Shown here piece by piece: positions 12,801 to 23,700 of a DNA stretch of 64,000 nucleotides (position 1 is its first letter; each line of letters starts with the position of its first letter). Source of the stretch: Sthenelais limicola (lineage: Eukaryota; Annelida; Polychaeta; Phyllodocida; Sigalionidae); assembly GCA_942159475.1 (NCBI GenBank), contig OW804094.1:134526755-134590754 (forward strand). Reading direction: 5' to 3'. The notes beneath the pieces are model-generated. The model was not told the DNA's origin. It did no database searches and saw nothing but the letters and a program-made list of their open reading frames with translations. A program made the translations under genes and the position numbers.

Positions 12801-15800
12801 GATCATTTATATTCCTCAGGACCGCTTCATCCTGTACAGTTCAGGAATGAATCAGACACGACTGTCTATTCCATGTGGAGGGGGACATCGAGCCTGGGAT
12901 GTCTATATCAACGATAATCAACGAGTCACCTTCGTTTACATCAAAGCTGGGCGGGTTGAACTGTGCACTGCCACTATACAAAGTGACCACTCTATTCTCA
13001 AGGTCCGCTTTTGAGTCTACAATGTGTTTATGTTATTTTGATATAGGAATCTGCATGACAAAATCTAGATCTTGCAGTTTTTCTACACCCCCAATAACAA
13101 TGTCTACTTGTTTCTTATCTCAATATATTAGCCACCACTTCATGGTCGGGAGATCACAGATGTCACCCATATAGCATCTAGCCAGACTGATGAAGGTAGG
13201 TTCTTTTATCTTTATAGCTGAGTGGTCCACTCGTCCTGGGCAGTATTGAGCACAGGAGCTAAGTCCATTTTAACCTGAATAAATGCTGTGGTAGACTAGC
13301 ACCAGGTTACTCAGCCTATCTCAATGTGTGCACCAAGTTGGGGTCCTGTTTCTTTTGATTCTCCAGTGGAGGCAATAGTGACTCGAATATTGCTAGATCT
13401 TTTTTCAAAATAAAAAATAGCTAAAATGTTGGTACTGCCGCCTGGCGTTTTTATCTTAAAGTAAGGTAATCATCAACTAGGGATTCTAATTTTACAATTT
13501 AAAGATTCTAGATTTATTTTAGTTTTGAAAATTTGTTTTCATTTTTCAGGATTTGTTTCTGTTCTCGCCACATCTAGTGAAGACACCATGATAAACATCA
13601 TGAGCGTGATGTGTATCCTTTTAACTTCCATCTATATATTATAACTAATCAGTATTTCCTCCGATTTCGATAATTTTTAACCTAAGATTTTCAGCAAAAG
13701 AAATCTCAAGTTGTCAGAAATCGCACAAATTTGGTTTACCAAATTTCGTCGAAACTTTCAAAGAAAAAAATAATCAAACTCCCTTTTCAATTACCCTCCC
13801 CCCCCCCCCCCCCCACCCGAATCATCTCCCTATATAAGTGACATCACCCTTGCAAAAAATATTTCAGTATTTTTAGCACGACCCCACTTCCCTCCCTGAT
13901 ACACACAATTTGATTAAATACCAACATATAGCCTTAACAATATCAAAGACTCTGGGGAAGAATTCAAAAGCTACCACATTCTGGAAAACATCCAAGGTCA
14001 CCTGTCAAGCGTTCGTGCATTGGCAGTATCCTATCGCCGACAGGACTCGACCATCAATAACAAATGCTCTGCATCACCACATATGGACGAGTCCTGCCCA
14101 AATAAACAAAGTGCTTTGTTATTTTCTGGAGGTGGTCGGGCCGAGTTGAAATGCTGGAAAATCAATATAGATTTTCAGAATCTGTTCAAAGATAAGGGGA
14201 AATCTAACTTAGACGCAGATGATGCCACTAATACATCCATACCCGAGTTAGGAAGCTATCCTGCGTGTCAGTATGAACACATGGCGACGCATAGCTTGTG
14301 TAATAAAAGTAAACGTAATAGGAAACCCTGGAAGAGGAAGTTTCTGGACTCAAATCCTGAAACTCGCTTCATGTCACTGACCGCGTTTCCAGGAGAAGAG
14401 GTGATATGTGGTGAATGTTCTGGGGTACATTTCTTGGCAGCAGCTTGCTCGGATGCATTCGTCAGGTAAGGGTTATCTAGGTATCTATAGTTTCTGCTTA
14501 GGTGGCCCGCTTTGTATCTGGACTTTTAAAGATACCTTCTCAGCTGTGAACATATATTCAAAATAATTACCAACTCCAAGATAAAGACATTAAACTGCCC
14601 ATACCGTCATCTCAAAGAAATTTCAAATGCCATTTAATTTCATGATCTAGGGTCTCCTTCCAATAATAATATATATATAATAATAGATTTATTATTAAAG
14701 GAAGAGGATGAACCGTAAGTTTTGGAACTTGTTGGGTTTTATTAGCACTATGTCCAAATAGGCATAATATAGGCCTATAGATTTATATAATAATAGATTT
14801 GTATTTCCATGTAACATTTACAGTAGTTGTCATACAATGTAGAAGAATAGAGAAACAAAATGATGGAAATAAATAAGAAACAATCTCTGTGAATATGACA
14901 GGTCTTGTTTCCTATTTCCATCATTTTTATTTATTTATTTGCATTATTCTTACGAGGCGAAACACCTCCTGTTAAACTGCTTACACCTCTTATGTGTTTC
15001 AGGCTTCTCGCATTTCATGAACGGGAGAAGAAATTCCATCTCATCGCTCAGACCGATTTCCACGACCACTGCGTTCTCTCGGTCCAACATATATTTGTTC
15101 CATCAGCGGGAGGCAGGAATGTCTACCTCTGTAGCGCCGGCACTGATGGTAGAATAGCTGTGTGGAACATGACTAGTGTCCTCTCACTCTACATGGAGTG
15201 CTACCGGGGTGTGTGCCATCATCACTGTGCCGCTGAGTCTACTGGTGCCATAGCGCCCTGCCTTACGGAGAACATCTCAGACTTCCCACAGCCAGAACTG
15301 GTCATCAGTGGACATCAGTCTGGAGTCAATAGTTTAGATATTCGCCATATTAGAGGTGGGTGCGTTTTTGAAGGTAATAACGATATTTATTACACATGCA
15401 TTGCTCTGAAAACAACGTATCCAGAAATTTTACCCGCTAGTACTTTTGCTTGCTGTACTTATTTTATTGTCTGTTTTTGTTCTTATAGTTGTGGTTTTTC
15501 TCACCTTGAATGACACTGCATGCCCACCAACCACCCATCCTTCACTCCTCCCGTCACATTAGAATCCATGTGTTAGTGTTTGATACCTGACTGCCTACCT
15601 GCCTAGTGTGTGTGTAGCCTTGAGGCAAGGCTACACACACACTAGTGGCGGGCAGCGGGAGGGGCAGTGTGTGGTACTGGGTTGTGTGAAGCTATGTGAG
15701 TGAGTGAAGGTGCAGTGTGTGTGAGAGGTCCGACAGGGGTGGGAGTCTAAACCAATTTTTATATTTAAAATTGCAACTTTCCTGTACCACATTATACATA

Positions 15801-18800
15801 AGTCGTCCCCTAAAAAGGCATCAGGAGGAACACGACTTGCCTTACAGACGATGTAATGGTACCCATTTACATGGGAATACATAAAAAACAGGTCCATGGC
15901 TGCGAGTTCTGTATAAGTGAGAAGACCAGGGGTATTTGAGCAACGTAAGGAAGTTTAAAGGTGGTCTAAATCCGCCCTGTAGGGGGCGGGTCGGTTGCGC
16001 AAAGACTAGAGTGACTTACGCATATTGCTTATTTCACTAGTGTCCAATAGGTAATGATAATAATAATAAAATATGTCAGTCGGATCTCGAGATCTCAAGC
16101 CTCCGGCCTCTATTTATTTCTCCTGCAATAGCTCTACAATATTCTAAAAATATATTAAAATATGGTATCACATTGAACTGAAAATAAACAATATCCATAC
16201 ACCCCACGCGATGTGGACCCTCACTGTACGCTACCATGCCCATATATATATCATGTTTCAATTCACAAATGCTTTGACTGTTTTTTCTCTAAATACATAT
16301 GGTTATGTTTTTCTTCCCTTTCACCAACAGGCAGCAGCAGAAAAAATCTTAACATTGTAATGCCCAGACGGCAAGTTAGAGAAAATAAGTTTTTAAAAAA
16401 TAAACAATATCCATACATACATTTATTTCTCTTTCATGTAAATGTCTTCAGATGCTACGTATTTACTGGTGTCTGGCGGAGATGACAACTGCCTGTGTGC
16501 GCATCTACTCACTGCAACAGACGCAGGCCTCAAACTGACATCTAGCGGCCAGAAAACACACGCACACGCTGCACAAATCAATGGCAAGTTTATTATTTTA
16601 TTACAAATTTTGATTTTTCTAACACCAAAACTAATATCCTACTAGTTTTTTTTATATTTTATGTTGAATATGTACAATGAGGGTGATTCCGACGTTTCGG
16701 ATCGACGTCGATCCTTCAACAGGCAATTAATATTTTATTCTTTAATGTAAATAGGCGTCAGGGTACACTCAGTATTTGCATCTTCATTTACTTTAAGTAC
16801 ATGATAAATACTCGGTATATCTATGTATATTTTGTATTGCGTTGATTCAAACGTTCTGGTAAGTTTTGTTGAACTGAACTGAATCGCATTTTTATCTTAA
16901 ATTTGGCGTGATTGGGGGAGGCGATTGTAGATTTGCAGACGCCCTAATCCATGACCTTCACCAAACAGGTTGCTAATATCGTGCCGAGCTAAGTATAAAA
17001 AGTATTAACAGATTGCATTCGATTTATTTATGAAAATGGCATTCACTAATTGCAGGTGTATATATCGACAACGAACATAGGATCATCTCGGCATCAATTG
17101 ATCAGAAGCTACTGACATGGCAACTTTCTTCAGATTTAAAGGTAAGACCTCTCTCTGAGAACATTACAAGCGCCTTATACCTTGGCAAACCACCACAAAT
17201 TTACGAATTTTGGTCGGGCCAAGAGAAGAAAAAACAAAAAAGGCATGGTCTGGGAGACCTTTTTGAGATGACTACCACCGTTTTGTCTGAACCATCTTAT
17301 AACGAATAACGAATTAGATCTTAAGCATTTTTATACCAAGAGGTGCAATAGAATTATTTTCGCACTCGATTTCTAAGAGCGCACATAGAGCACCATACAA
17401 GGAGTGTTTCACTCTTGCAGTTCGTGCTTTCAACGGGTGAATATCTCAGCGTGGCTGACGTATCCAGACTGGCCTGCTGGGAGACCAAGTAAGATATTTT
17501 ATTTTTCTTCTCACTTATTATTGTGCGTTAGCGTTTCTTTTAGTTAGTTAACAAGATTGTGTGATCTACGCGACCACCCCAGGGCCTGCATTGCCTTTCG
17601 GTAATAGTTAAGAGGAAAAGGTGAAAAAACTCAGTGAATTTGATGGCAAATTGTGCCCGGTCTCATATCATCCTGTAGTCTGGTGGATGTCATGATCAGT
17701 CAAAGAATAGGAAGACTGTCTTTTAGCCGAGTCCTTTTAAATTAATGGTAATGAGATTAGGGTCCAGAATCAGAGAGTAAAGCGGTTCTGCCACTGTCAA
17801 CAAAATGGTGTTGATGCGTTGACGATGTATTGCCGATGGAATTGGTGACAAGAGGAGGGTGGTGACATCGTCTTTGCATCGACAACCAAAATAAGATCGG
17901 CAACTGTAGAACTCATTTTCGTGCTTTTATATATGCAATCTCATCGATTAGACATCGCCAATGCATCGCTACCGTCATTACCTCCATTGACAATGCACCA
18001 ATACAAAACCACATCGACGGGAAATATCAAACATGTTTGATGTTCATCGCTACCCTTGCCGATGCAATTTTCTTATCGCCCACTCAACGCTTGTTGTGCC
18101 AAAGCCATAGCGATGACAAGTCGACGCATTAAATTTGACAAAATTATTATCAACTAGATCATCGCCAACGACTTTGTCGACAGTGGCCGAACCGCTTAAG
18201 TCTTCAACAGATCTAAAATATCTTGCTGCAAGATTCACGGCTTGTAGATTAGATCGGCCTCGACTATAACTGCAAAATATGGGTTTTGAAATATCATATT
18301 TGAAAATTTGATGTACTGTTTCTGACATTTGTTATGTAAAAATGAGCTGTTGGAATAAAAATTCTATATATATATATATATATATATATAGAAGTGTATT
18401 TATATTTGATTTATATTTTGTATGTATGTTTCAAAAAGGTTTGCAATATTTCTGAGTGGGCAATTACCAGTAAAGTAATTAAATATACTTTTTGTAGTAC
18501 AAACCTTCAAAACGCAAGGATATATCATTTAAAAATCTTGATATTGGGTACATGTATTTATAAGACTCAAGCACTAAATCCCCCAAAGATCAGAATATTC
18601 CTATAAAGATATCTTGTGAACAAATAACTTTGGAAAATATCATTTTTGCGACTTGTGACTCATTTCCCTGTAACATAAGGTTCCAAACAGAGACAGTGAA
18701 TAGCAGCTGAACTTATCTCTATTAAACAATCGCAGCGTTTTATTTGTTACACAATACATAACCTCTACGGTCTTGTTTATTCTAGGGGCCGAAGAAACCA

Positions 18801-18840
18801 AGTCATCTCAGGAGTTGGCTTGCAATTTCTCTCATCTTGA
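3896..18840 (+). CDS. WDR6: WDR6, WD40-repeat partner of the tRNA 2'-O-methyltransferase FTSJ1 (5' partial)
   Basis: Known role of the family: scaffold that, with FTSJ1, methylates ribose at position 34 of some tRNAs (yeast Trm734). Exons: 3896-4014, 4563-4710, 5386-5613, 6214-6276, 6825-6974, 7683-7765, 8123-8274, 8931-9028, 9567-9743, 10848-11006, 11828-11902, 12820-13002, 13132-13195, 13550-13610, 13932-14465, 15003-15355, 16452-16583, 17056-17141, 17421-17488, 18786-18840. They join in one frame of 995 residues plus TGA. Similarity to vertebrate WDR6 runs throughout: GHTARVWD (exon 3), KQRWVSAAAF and LLVCGDRAGS (exon 9), HGKAGVTD and YTAGRDG (10), CGGGHRAWD (12), LHGREIT (13), NPETRFMSL (15), SASIDQKLLTW (18). 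Roughly the first 120-135 residues are not found upstream, where only repeats lie. Exon 17 uses a GC donor. The final short exon is supported by a GVGLQF ending like the vertebrate GQGLEV tail; stopping at 17490-17492 is the alternative. Confidence 0.93.
5711..5945 (+). repeat. dispersed repeat family B, copy 1
   Basis: Begins AACTAACGAGTTGGTTGAAG and continues through GCTTTCAATCATGAAAATAGAAAG to ACCGATTGGTTCC and CACTAGTGAAATACGCAC. The same text, diverged, occurs at 62017-62220 (same strand) and in reverse complement at 34375-34478. It lies in a WDR6 intron. No terminal inverted repeat was found, so the class is open. Confidence 0.8.
6990..7045 (-). mobile_element. 3' tail of a non-LTR retroelement
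   Basis: Read on the minus strand this ends in AATAAAAGATTTTTCTATTC followed by TATTC repeats, matching the plus-strand tail at 63170-63214 (AAATAAAAGATTTTCTATTC then five TATTC units). A shared tail with a simple repeat is typical of LINE/SINE 3' ends. The body is not recognisable here. Confidence 0.55.
9189..9478. mobile_element. MITE with AGGGACTGT terminal inverted repeats
   Basis: About 290 bases. The left end AGGGACTGTCCATAATTAAC followed by CACTGGGGGAGG is mirrored at the right end by CCTCCCCCTAGTGATT, AAAAATGAACAGTCCCT, giving imperfect inverted repeats of about 32 bases. The inside is made of short CTTGTGCAAAAT and GACCCCC repeats. It sits in a WDR6 intron between exons 8 and 9. The opposing ORFs here are repeat artefacts. 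Confidence 0.8.
9881..10245 (+). mobile_element. tRNA-derived SINE
   Basis: A tRNA-like head has a box A (TGGTGCATGTGGTAGC, about 9890-9905) and a box B (GTGTTCGAACCCC, about 9932-9944) about 30 bases apart, followed by CACCAAGGTTGG. An unrelated body of about 300 bases runs to near TCATGTATGTCACACG. The head does not fold as a clean tRNA, so this is not a functional tRNA gene. The 3' boundary is uncertain. Confidence 0.7.
11030..11345 (+). repeat. dispersed repeat family D, copy 1
   Basis: Contains CAACTATTTGTCAAAACCAG then TGCTCACGGGGTGGACCATG, later TGTCTCGATTGTGCATATAA and CAAATAAGATTTAGGTAGAG. The same blocks occur in the same order at about 32036-32225. A poly-T run (11141-11157) and AT-rich insertion separate the blocks in this copy. 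WDR6 intron. Confidence 0.8.
12152..12329. mobile_element. 178-bp foldback (hairpin) element
   Basis: The left arm AAGGGTGGTCTCCACTGGCT, GCGGTAAGC pairs with the right arm GCTTACCGCAGCCAGTAGAG, ACCACCCTT with one mismatch in 29. Inner parts also pair: GCGATGGTGTTGT with ACAACACCATTGC, and CGAGATCCTGCCTACATG with CATGTAGGCAGGACCTCG, leaving a loop of about 10 bases. Almost the whole length can fold on itself. It lies in the WDR6 intron before exon 12. A short foldback MITE is likely; expression as an RNA hairpin is only a possibility. Confidence 0.88.
14785..14880 (+). repeat. dispersed repeat family E, copy 1
   Basis: ATAATAGATTTGTATTTCCA then TGTAACATTTACAGTAGTTG matches 22580-22660, where the same AATAATAGATTCTTATTTCC, ATGTTACATTTACA order is seen. 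Likely a retroelement 3' end; class unresolved. An AT-rich stretch with a second short copy of ATAATAGATTTATTATT precedes it at 14665-14700. Confidence 0.55.
15603..15645. repeat. perfect 19-bp inverted repeat
   Basis: CTAGTGTGTGTGTAGCCTT and AAGGCTACACACACACTAG are exact reverse complements around a five-base loop (GAGGC). The flanks are TG/AC-rich. It lies in the WDR6 intron after exon 16. No poly-T follows, so a terminator reading is not appropriate in this genome. Confidence 0.9.
16584..16585 (+). promoter_or_regulatory. non-canonical GC splice donor of WDR6 exon 17
   Basis: The exon ends ATCAATG and the intron starts GCAAGT, the usual context for a GC-AG intron. The next exon at 17056 follows TGCAG and needs one carried base to read GVYIDNEH and SASIDQ. 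The nearest GT (16589) gives the wrong phase. Confidence 0.75.
18364..18391. repeat. (TA)n microsatellite
   Basis: Fourteen uninterrupted TA dinucleotides in the last WDR6 intron. Confidence 0.95.
18430..18680 (-). mobile_element. MITE family M2, partial copy
   Basis: Ends in GCGACTTGTGACTCATTTCC, CTGTAACA, the terminal repeat of the element at 38051-38459. Its interior, AATCCCCCAAAGATCAGAAT then ATTCC, is the reverse complement of text at 39925-39960. The other end is not clear. It lies in the last WDR6 intron, about 105 bases before the final exon. Confidence 0.6.
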
Positions 18841-20777
18841 ACTTGGAGCAAATCTATGGAAATACTGGTCTGTGATAAAGAAACCAAGAGAGGACGAGAT
18901 GTTTCTCCTGTATGGGTTTCGCTCCATTAACAACAAAGACTTTTATTACCAATGATAGGAATTTATTACCATACTTTCTCGTGCATATTTTAACTAGTAG
19001 AAAAATAAAATATAAAGAAGTCACTTTGTAGTGAATCATTCACGGACCCAAAGAAGAAAATAGCACCAACACAAGCATTGAACATACATAAGCTATAAAC
19101 ACAATGCATACTAGATGTATTACATCTGAATCTACATATCCACAGCTTTAACGCTTATAGGCAAGCGCGTTCTTCCTTAGGAAAGCTACCAACTACCCAC
19201 ACTCATGATTTACCATTAACCCAATACAGAATTAAGGGAAATCTATTCTATTTCAATCAAATTCATTAAAGGTCCATTCTTACAGGAAGGGATGCATCAA
19301 ATAGGTGCATACTATTTTGTGCAATTCTGAATGGAATTGTTTATATGGATGGAATTGTAACGATTGTTTCACCTTTATTATTCAACGATGTGAATCACTG
19401 CATTAGATAGTTGGTAGAGGAGGAGGTTTTTCCACATCTTTCATCAGATCCTTTTCTCACATTTTCTAGCCTATCAAACAACGATATCTCAATTTTCCCC
19501 CATTTTTAATATTTGAAAAGACATTTGTAGTGCAGTGTACTGACAGGACAATTCCAGAAAGACCATGAAACATTATGCACCTACTCAAGTGAATAGTGTT
19601 ACAAGCAAACAAATGAAATGCATAGTTATTATTTTCTTCTTTAATAGCTGGAAGACATGGAATTTAATTCCATAAGCTTGTCGACTCTTTTATCACATTT
19701 ATTTCCCACTTATGTATATTAGTGATGAATAAACAATTTTCAAATCAAATCAAATAGTAATTATAAGAAATATAACTGAGCATTCAGCAATGGTGTTTAT
19801 AAGTAAGGCATCCCTAAAACATAAATCTCATTTCTGAACAGAAAGCAGTTGTTATCAGTCATTAAACATCACATTAGATAGTTGGCATCTGACGGAGCTA
19901 ATGGTTATATCATATTGCATGACAGCATATAGTAGCCAAACAAGTTCTTTTACTAGCTTCAACAGCTGTTAATGAAATGCAGTTTCGGGGGTAAATATTG
20001 ACAATTCCACTAGCTAAGAATGAGAGTGCATATACTTGTATGAACATACCAGTTAAAAAAATATTTAAAAATAGTTCGAAAATTATTACTTACATTCTAA
20101 TCTATTTCACCGAATGTATCATTATAAAAAAGGTTTTAAGTTATTAGGAGGGTAGGGGTATTCTGTTTATCTGTTTTGCCTCGTTTTACTATAAGTATAG
20201 GATTTTAATAGGCCACCCTTGGTTTTTAGTTTGACTCTTTTCTGTTGTCGTGTTTTAATGTGTTTAACACAATAATCGTAATGTTAAGTTTGGGCGGTAT
20301 GGGGCGTGCGCAGACAAAGTTGAAAAACATTATTCACTTCAATTTCAACCAATCAATCATAAAAAATATAATAACTCGTTTGATTCTAAGCAATGGAATG
20401 TGGCAAAAACAACAGGTATGGGAGGTGAGTCTATTGAATTCTGACCGGAGCATGCTTGACCTATAAACAATATCAAAGCTTATCAACCATAGAACAAAAA
20501 GCTTATTAGCTATAACTCGTGAAGCAACAGCTTTTCAAGTAATGTTATTGGGAGGCAGGAGCATTAAACAGATACCTTTGTAATTTACGAACACAACCAT
20601 ATTTAATCCCAGAATACAGGGAATTCGCCTTGAAAATAAAAAAATGATATGTAGGTATGTGATAAACCTTGCTGTGGTAGGATTTCAAAAATATGTATTA
20701 AAGTTCCAATAGTGGAATGACGTGTGTTTTGCATACGATATTCTACGATATGCCCAACTCAGCGACCTATACTCAGT
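18841..20777. other. convergent intergenic region of WDR6 and the Tudor gene
   Basis: No coding exon found. A likely WDR6 polyadenylation signal AATAAA is at 19004-19009, and another AATAAA lies near 19727 beside a retroelement-like tail (CAAATCAAATCAAAT at about 19740). The opposite-strand gene ends at 20778. Confidence 0.5.
19004..19009 (+). terminator. candidate WDR6 polyadenylation signal
   Basis: AATAAA 164 bases after the proposed WDR6 stop codon, in an A/T-rich context. A second AATAAA lies much farther downstream. Confidence 0.4.
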
Positions 20778-23700
20778 CTACACTTCGCCAGCAGCGACGC
20801 TTGCTAAATCGCCCAATGTGGGGTGACGCACTTTAACCCAGTGGGTAGTATCCTCCATTTTCATCACGTCAACTTCGAGATTCGCATTTCCAACTTTATC
20901 CAGGAATTTCTGCGCTTTTGTGTCATCCCATGGGGAAGGGGAGGTAAAATCTAGAAAGGATGAGTCAAAAGTATTAGCACACAGGGCACGCACTAGGCTA
21001 CATTGCACCAAAGAACCTACCATTGTTCCCGCAGATTTATTTTCAATGATTATTAAAAGTCATTAAATTTCGTATTTCTTTCTAAAAATCATTAAAAATT
21101 GGACAACCCAGCACCTAGCTCCCTTTAATTCCAATTTGTCAGAATTATCGTTGGTAGCTTTGTATGGAAGTGGGTATCATTTTCAGAGCAAAAGGTTATG
21201 TTTAAAGTAAATATGAAACATTAAGAACGATTGTAATATCCCTTTACTTAAGAAGTCATTAAAAATTAGTCATTAACTTCAATGTGCGCTGGACCGCGGG
21301 AATCATGCCTACCAACATCTCTCCTCACTACATAACATGGGAATAGCAGGCCTCATTGCAGGGTGTTGGTACAATATAGGAAATGATGTTTGATAAGCTA
21401 GAAGAGTTTTCCAAAAATATGACTGGATAGGAAATTTTGTATGTTAAATTCAGGCGGAATTTGGAGGGGTTATAATGTAGCAGATGATCGGTAAGTTTTC
21501 TAGAAATAAATCTCATTAATTCTCAATTACTTAGTACCTTACTTAATTGGTATACTGAAGAATGAATCATTCGTGTGGATAACTGACACTAGTATTATCT
21601 AATTCTTTATTTCGGTGCACCGAATGACTGGTATTACATAATCTCATCCAAATACCCACCACCTTCATCATCAGATATGGATCCACCAACACTTCACCAA
21701 AGTATAATTTTAGTCAACTGAGAATTATTTTTTTAAAAGAAGAAAATGTGCAAAAAGATTGTTAAGGAGGTAAGGAATTTATAGGAACGTTATGAGGCCT
21801 TGAATAATTGCACGCATTTAGATTCATTTATCCCTAATACTTTCAATTACATGAAAAGGTTACAACTACTATATCAAAATATTTAAATCCTGGAATACCA
21901 TGGCAACATATTTTTAAATTAAACGAGACGTATCGTAAGGAAGGCGTGTTAAGCGTTCAGCACTAACACTAAACAGGACAATTGTTAGCATCTATACCTA
22001 TAGTATGTACTGACAACAATCTTGATTGATTGATTGATGAATACTTTTGACCTTGTTTTACATAAGACAAAAAGGGTATACTGGCCTCTGGATAAACTCT
22101 AGGACAGAGTCTAGACTAGGAGAGGGATACATAAAATTAAAAAATACAGTAGAAATGTAAAGTGCTAAGTTATACTCATGAATTTCCCCATAAATATATA
22201 ATATGCCTTAAACAGTTTAAGTTGTTAATATAGTGGGGTGAAGTTCCTGCTAAACGATTTGAAGTCGTGTGTGGATTCCCTCCAAAAGAATGATAAGTGG
22301 ATCTGTTGTTGTTGCTATTATTGGCGAGTCAGCCTGAATGTGAATCTAGGCTTACCTATGAGAGCGCACCGTACGACGAATGGGGCGTGTGCAGACAATT
22401 CTGCTGATATTGGACGCAGGAACCAGGGTCCTGCAGTTTGTTTGTTGCCATAATCTATGAACCTCGTAGTATAGAACTCCCCAGACTTGGCCTCTACACG
22501 TGCTCTGTACCACATGCCATCAGCTGCAACGTCAAACATTTGTATTTGTAAACATTTATTTCTGATTGTTTTCCCGATAATAATAATAATAGATTCTTAT
22601 TTCCATGTTACATTTACAATCAGTGTAATGTTAAATTAGAGGATAAATAAAGAATGGAAAAAGGAATGCTCCCGACCACCTCACGTTGTGACCACCATTT
22701 CCCAGTCCCAAATAGCCAAACTACTCCCTGAATTAAGACCAGTTTTGTCCCACCCATCCTGAGGTGACAAAATGAATCCACATCGACAGAAAAGCTAGAC
22801 TGTCAGTCAGTGAGTGTTGTTGTTGTTTTTTTTTTTACAAAGAAGCGGCGTTGACATCGTTAAGATTAGGTTCAGTATCTGTTATAACTGTTTCATTATT
22901 AACGTTATCAAGATGGAACTAACTAAATCCAAAGCTTGCAGTTGACGTACATTACGGTGAAGCATATTGAGAGATTGAAGCATATTGAGAGATTGCTTAA
23001 GATGATTGTGTTCCGTGGAAGCACTTATACAAGAAGCAATAGTCGTCGCCTAAGCCCAATAGAGTGAGACGATATACCAACAAGTGTATCAATAAATTGT
23101 GGAAAGGACATGGCAAAATATGGTATCTTTCGTGATATTGGTCTTAAAGATTTGAAAGCCAATAATTGCCTTTTTTCCAATAGAAATACTGGGGTTTTTC
23201 AGTGCTTTTGTAATCCATTTTTGTAGGCTACAGCACATAAATTTAAATCAGACCGCCAGAAATAAAGACTGTTTTTTAAAAAATACTATTCCACCTGGGC
23301 CAGATAAGCTCATACCGCTGGGCATCAGATGTGTGTGGGAAGACAAAGGTGAAGATAGTGACCACACCAGGATACCAACCCACGGCAATATTCATGTCTC
23401 AGGGTTCGAACCCAGAGCTATAGACAAGTCACCCCAATCCGGAATGAAGGGCTTTTGATTGAGACGATGTGCCAACGTGTGTATCAATATGAATAAATTG
23501 TGGAAAAGACATGGCAAATATATGGGATTTGAATTCGATGGTAAAAGCCTTCGAAAAAGCACTTAATGATGTAATAAAACCAAGTTGCACAAATGAAAAG
23601 TGCATAAGAAATGCAGGCAGGAAACACTTAACAGCTAGCTACGGACTACAGGAGAAATGAGGGAGGTTAAAACACACCACCCGGGAGATTGGGAATTACA

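Noticed and set aside
15622..15645. rho-independent terminator
   Set aside because: Eukaryotic intron, and no T tract follows the hairpin.
17490..17492. TAA as the WDR6 stop codon
   Set aside because: It overlaps a strong donor (AA/GTAAGA), and an exon at 18786 restores the expected GxGL-type C-terminus in frame; kept as an alternative.
18786..18955. 60-codon ORF starting LGAEETKSS as a separate gene
   Set aside because: Another frame of the same exon completes WDR6; this frame has no recognised similarity.
23395..23415. GGGTTCGAACCC as a box B of a second SINE or tRNA
   Set aside because: It is a palindrome with no matching box A at the right distance on either strand.
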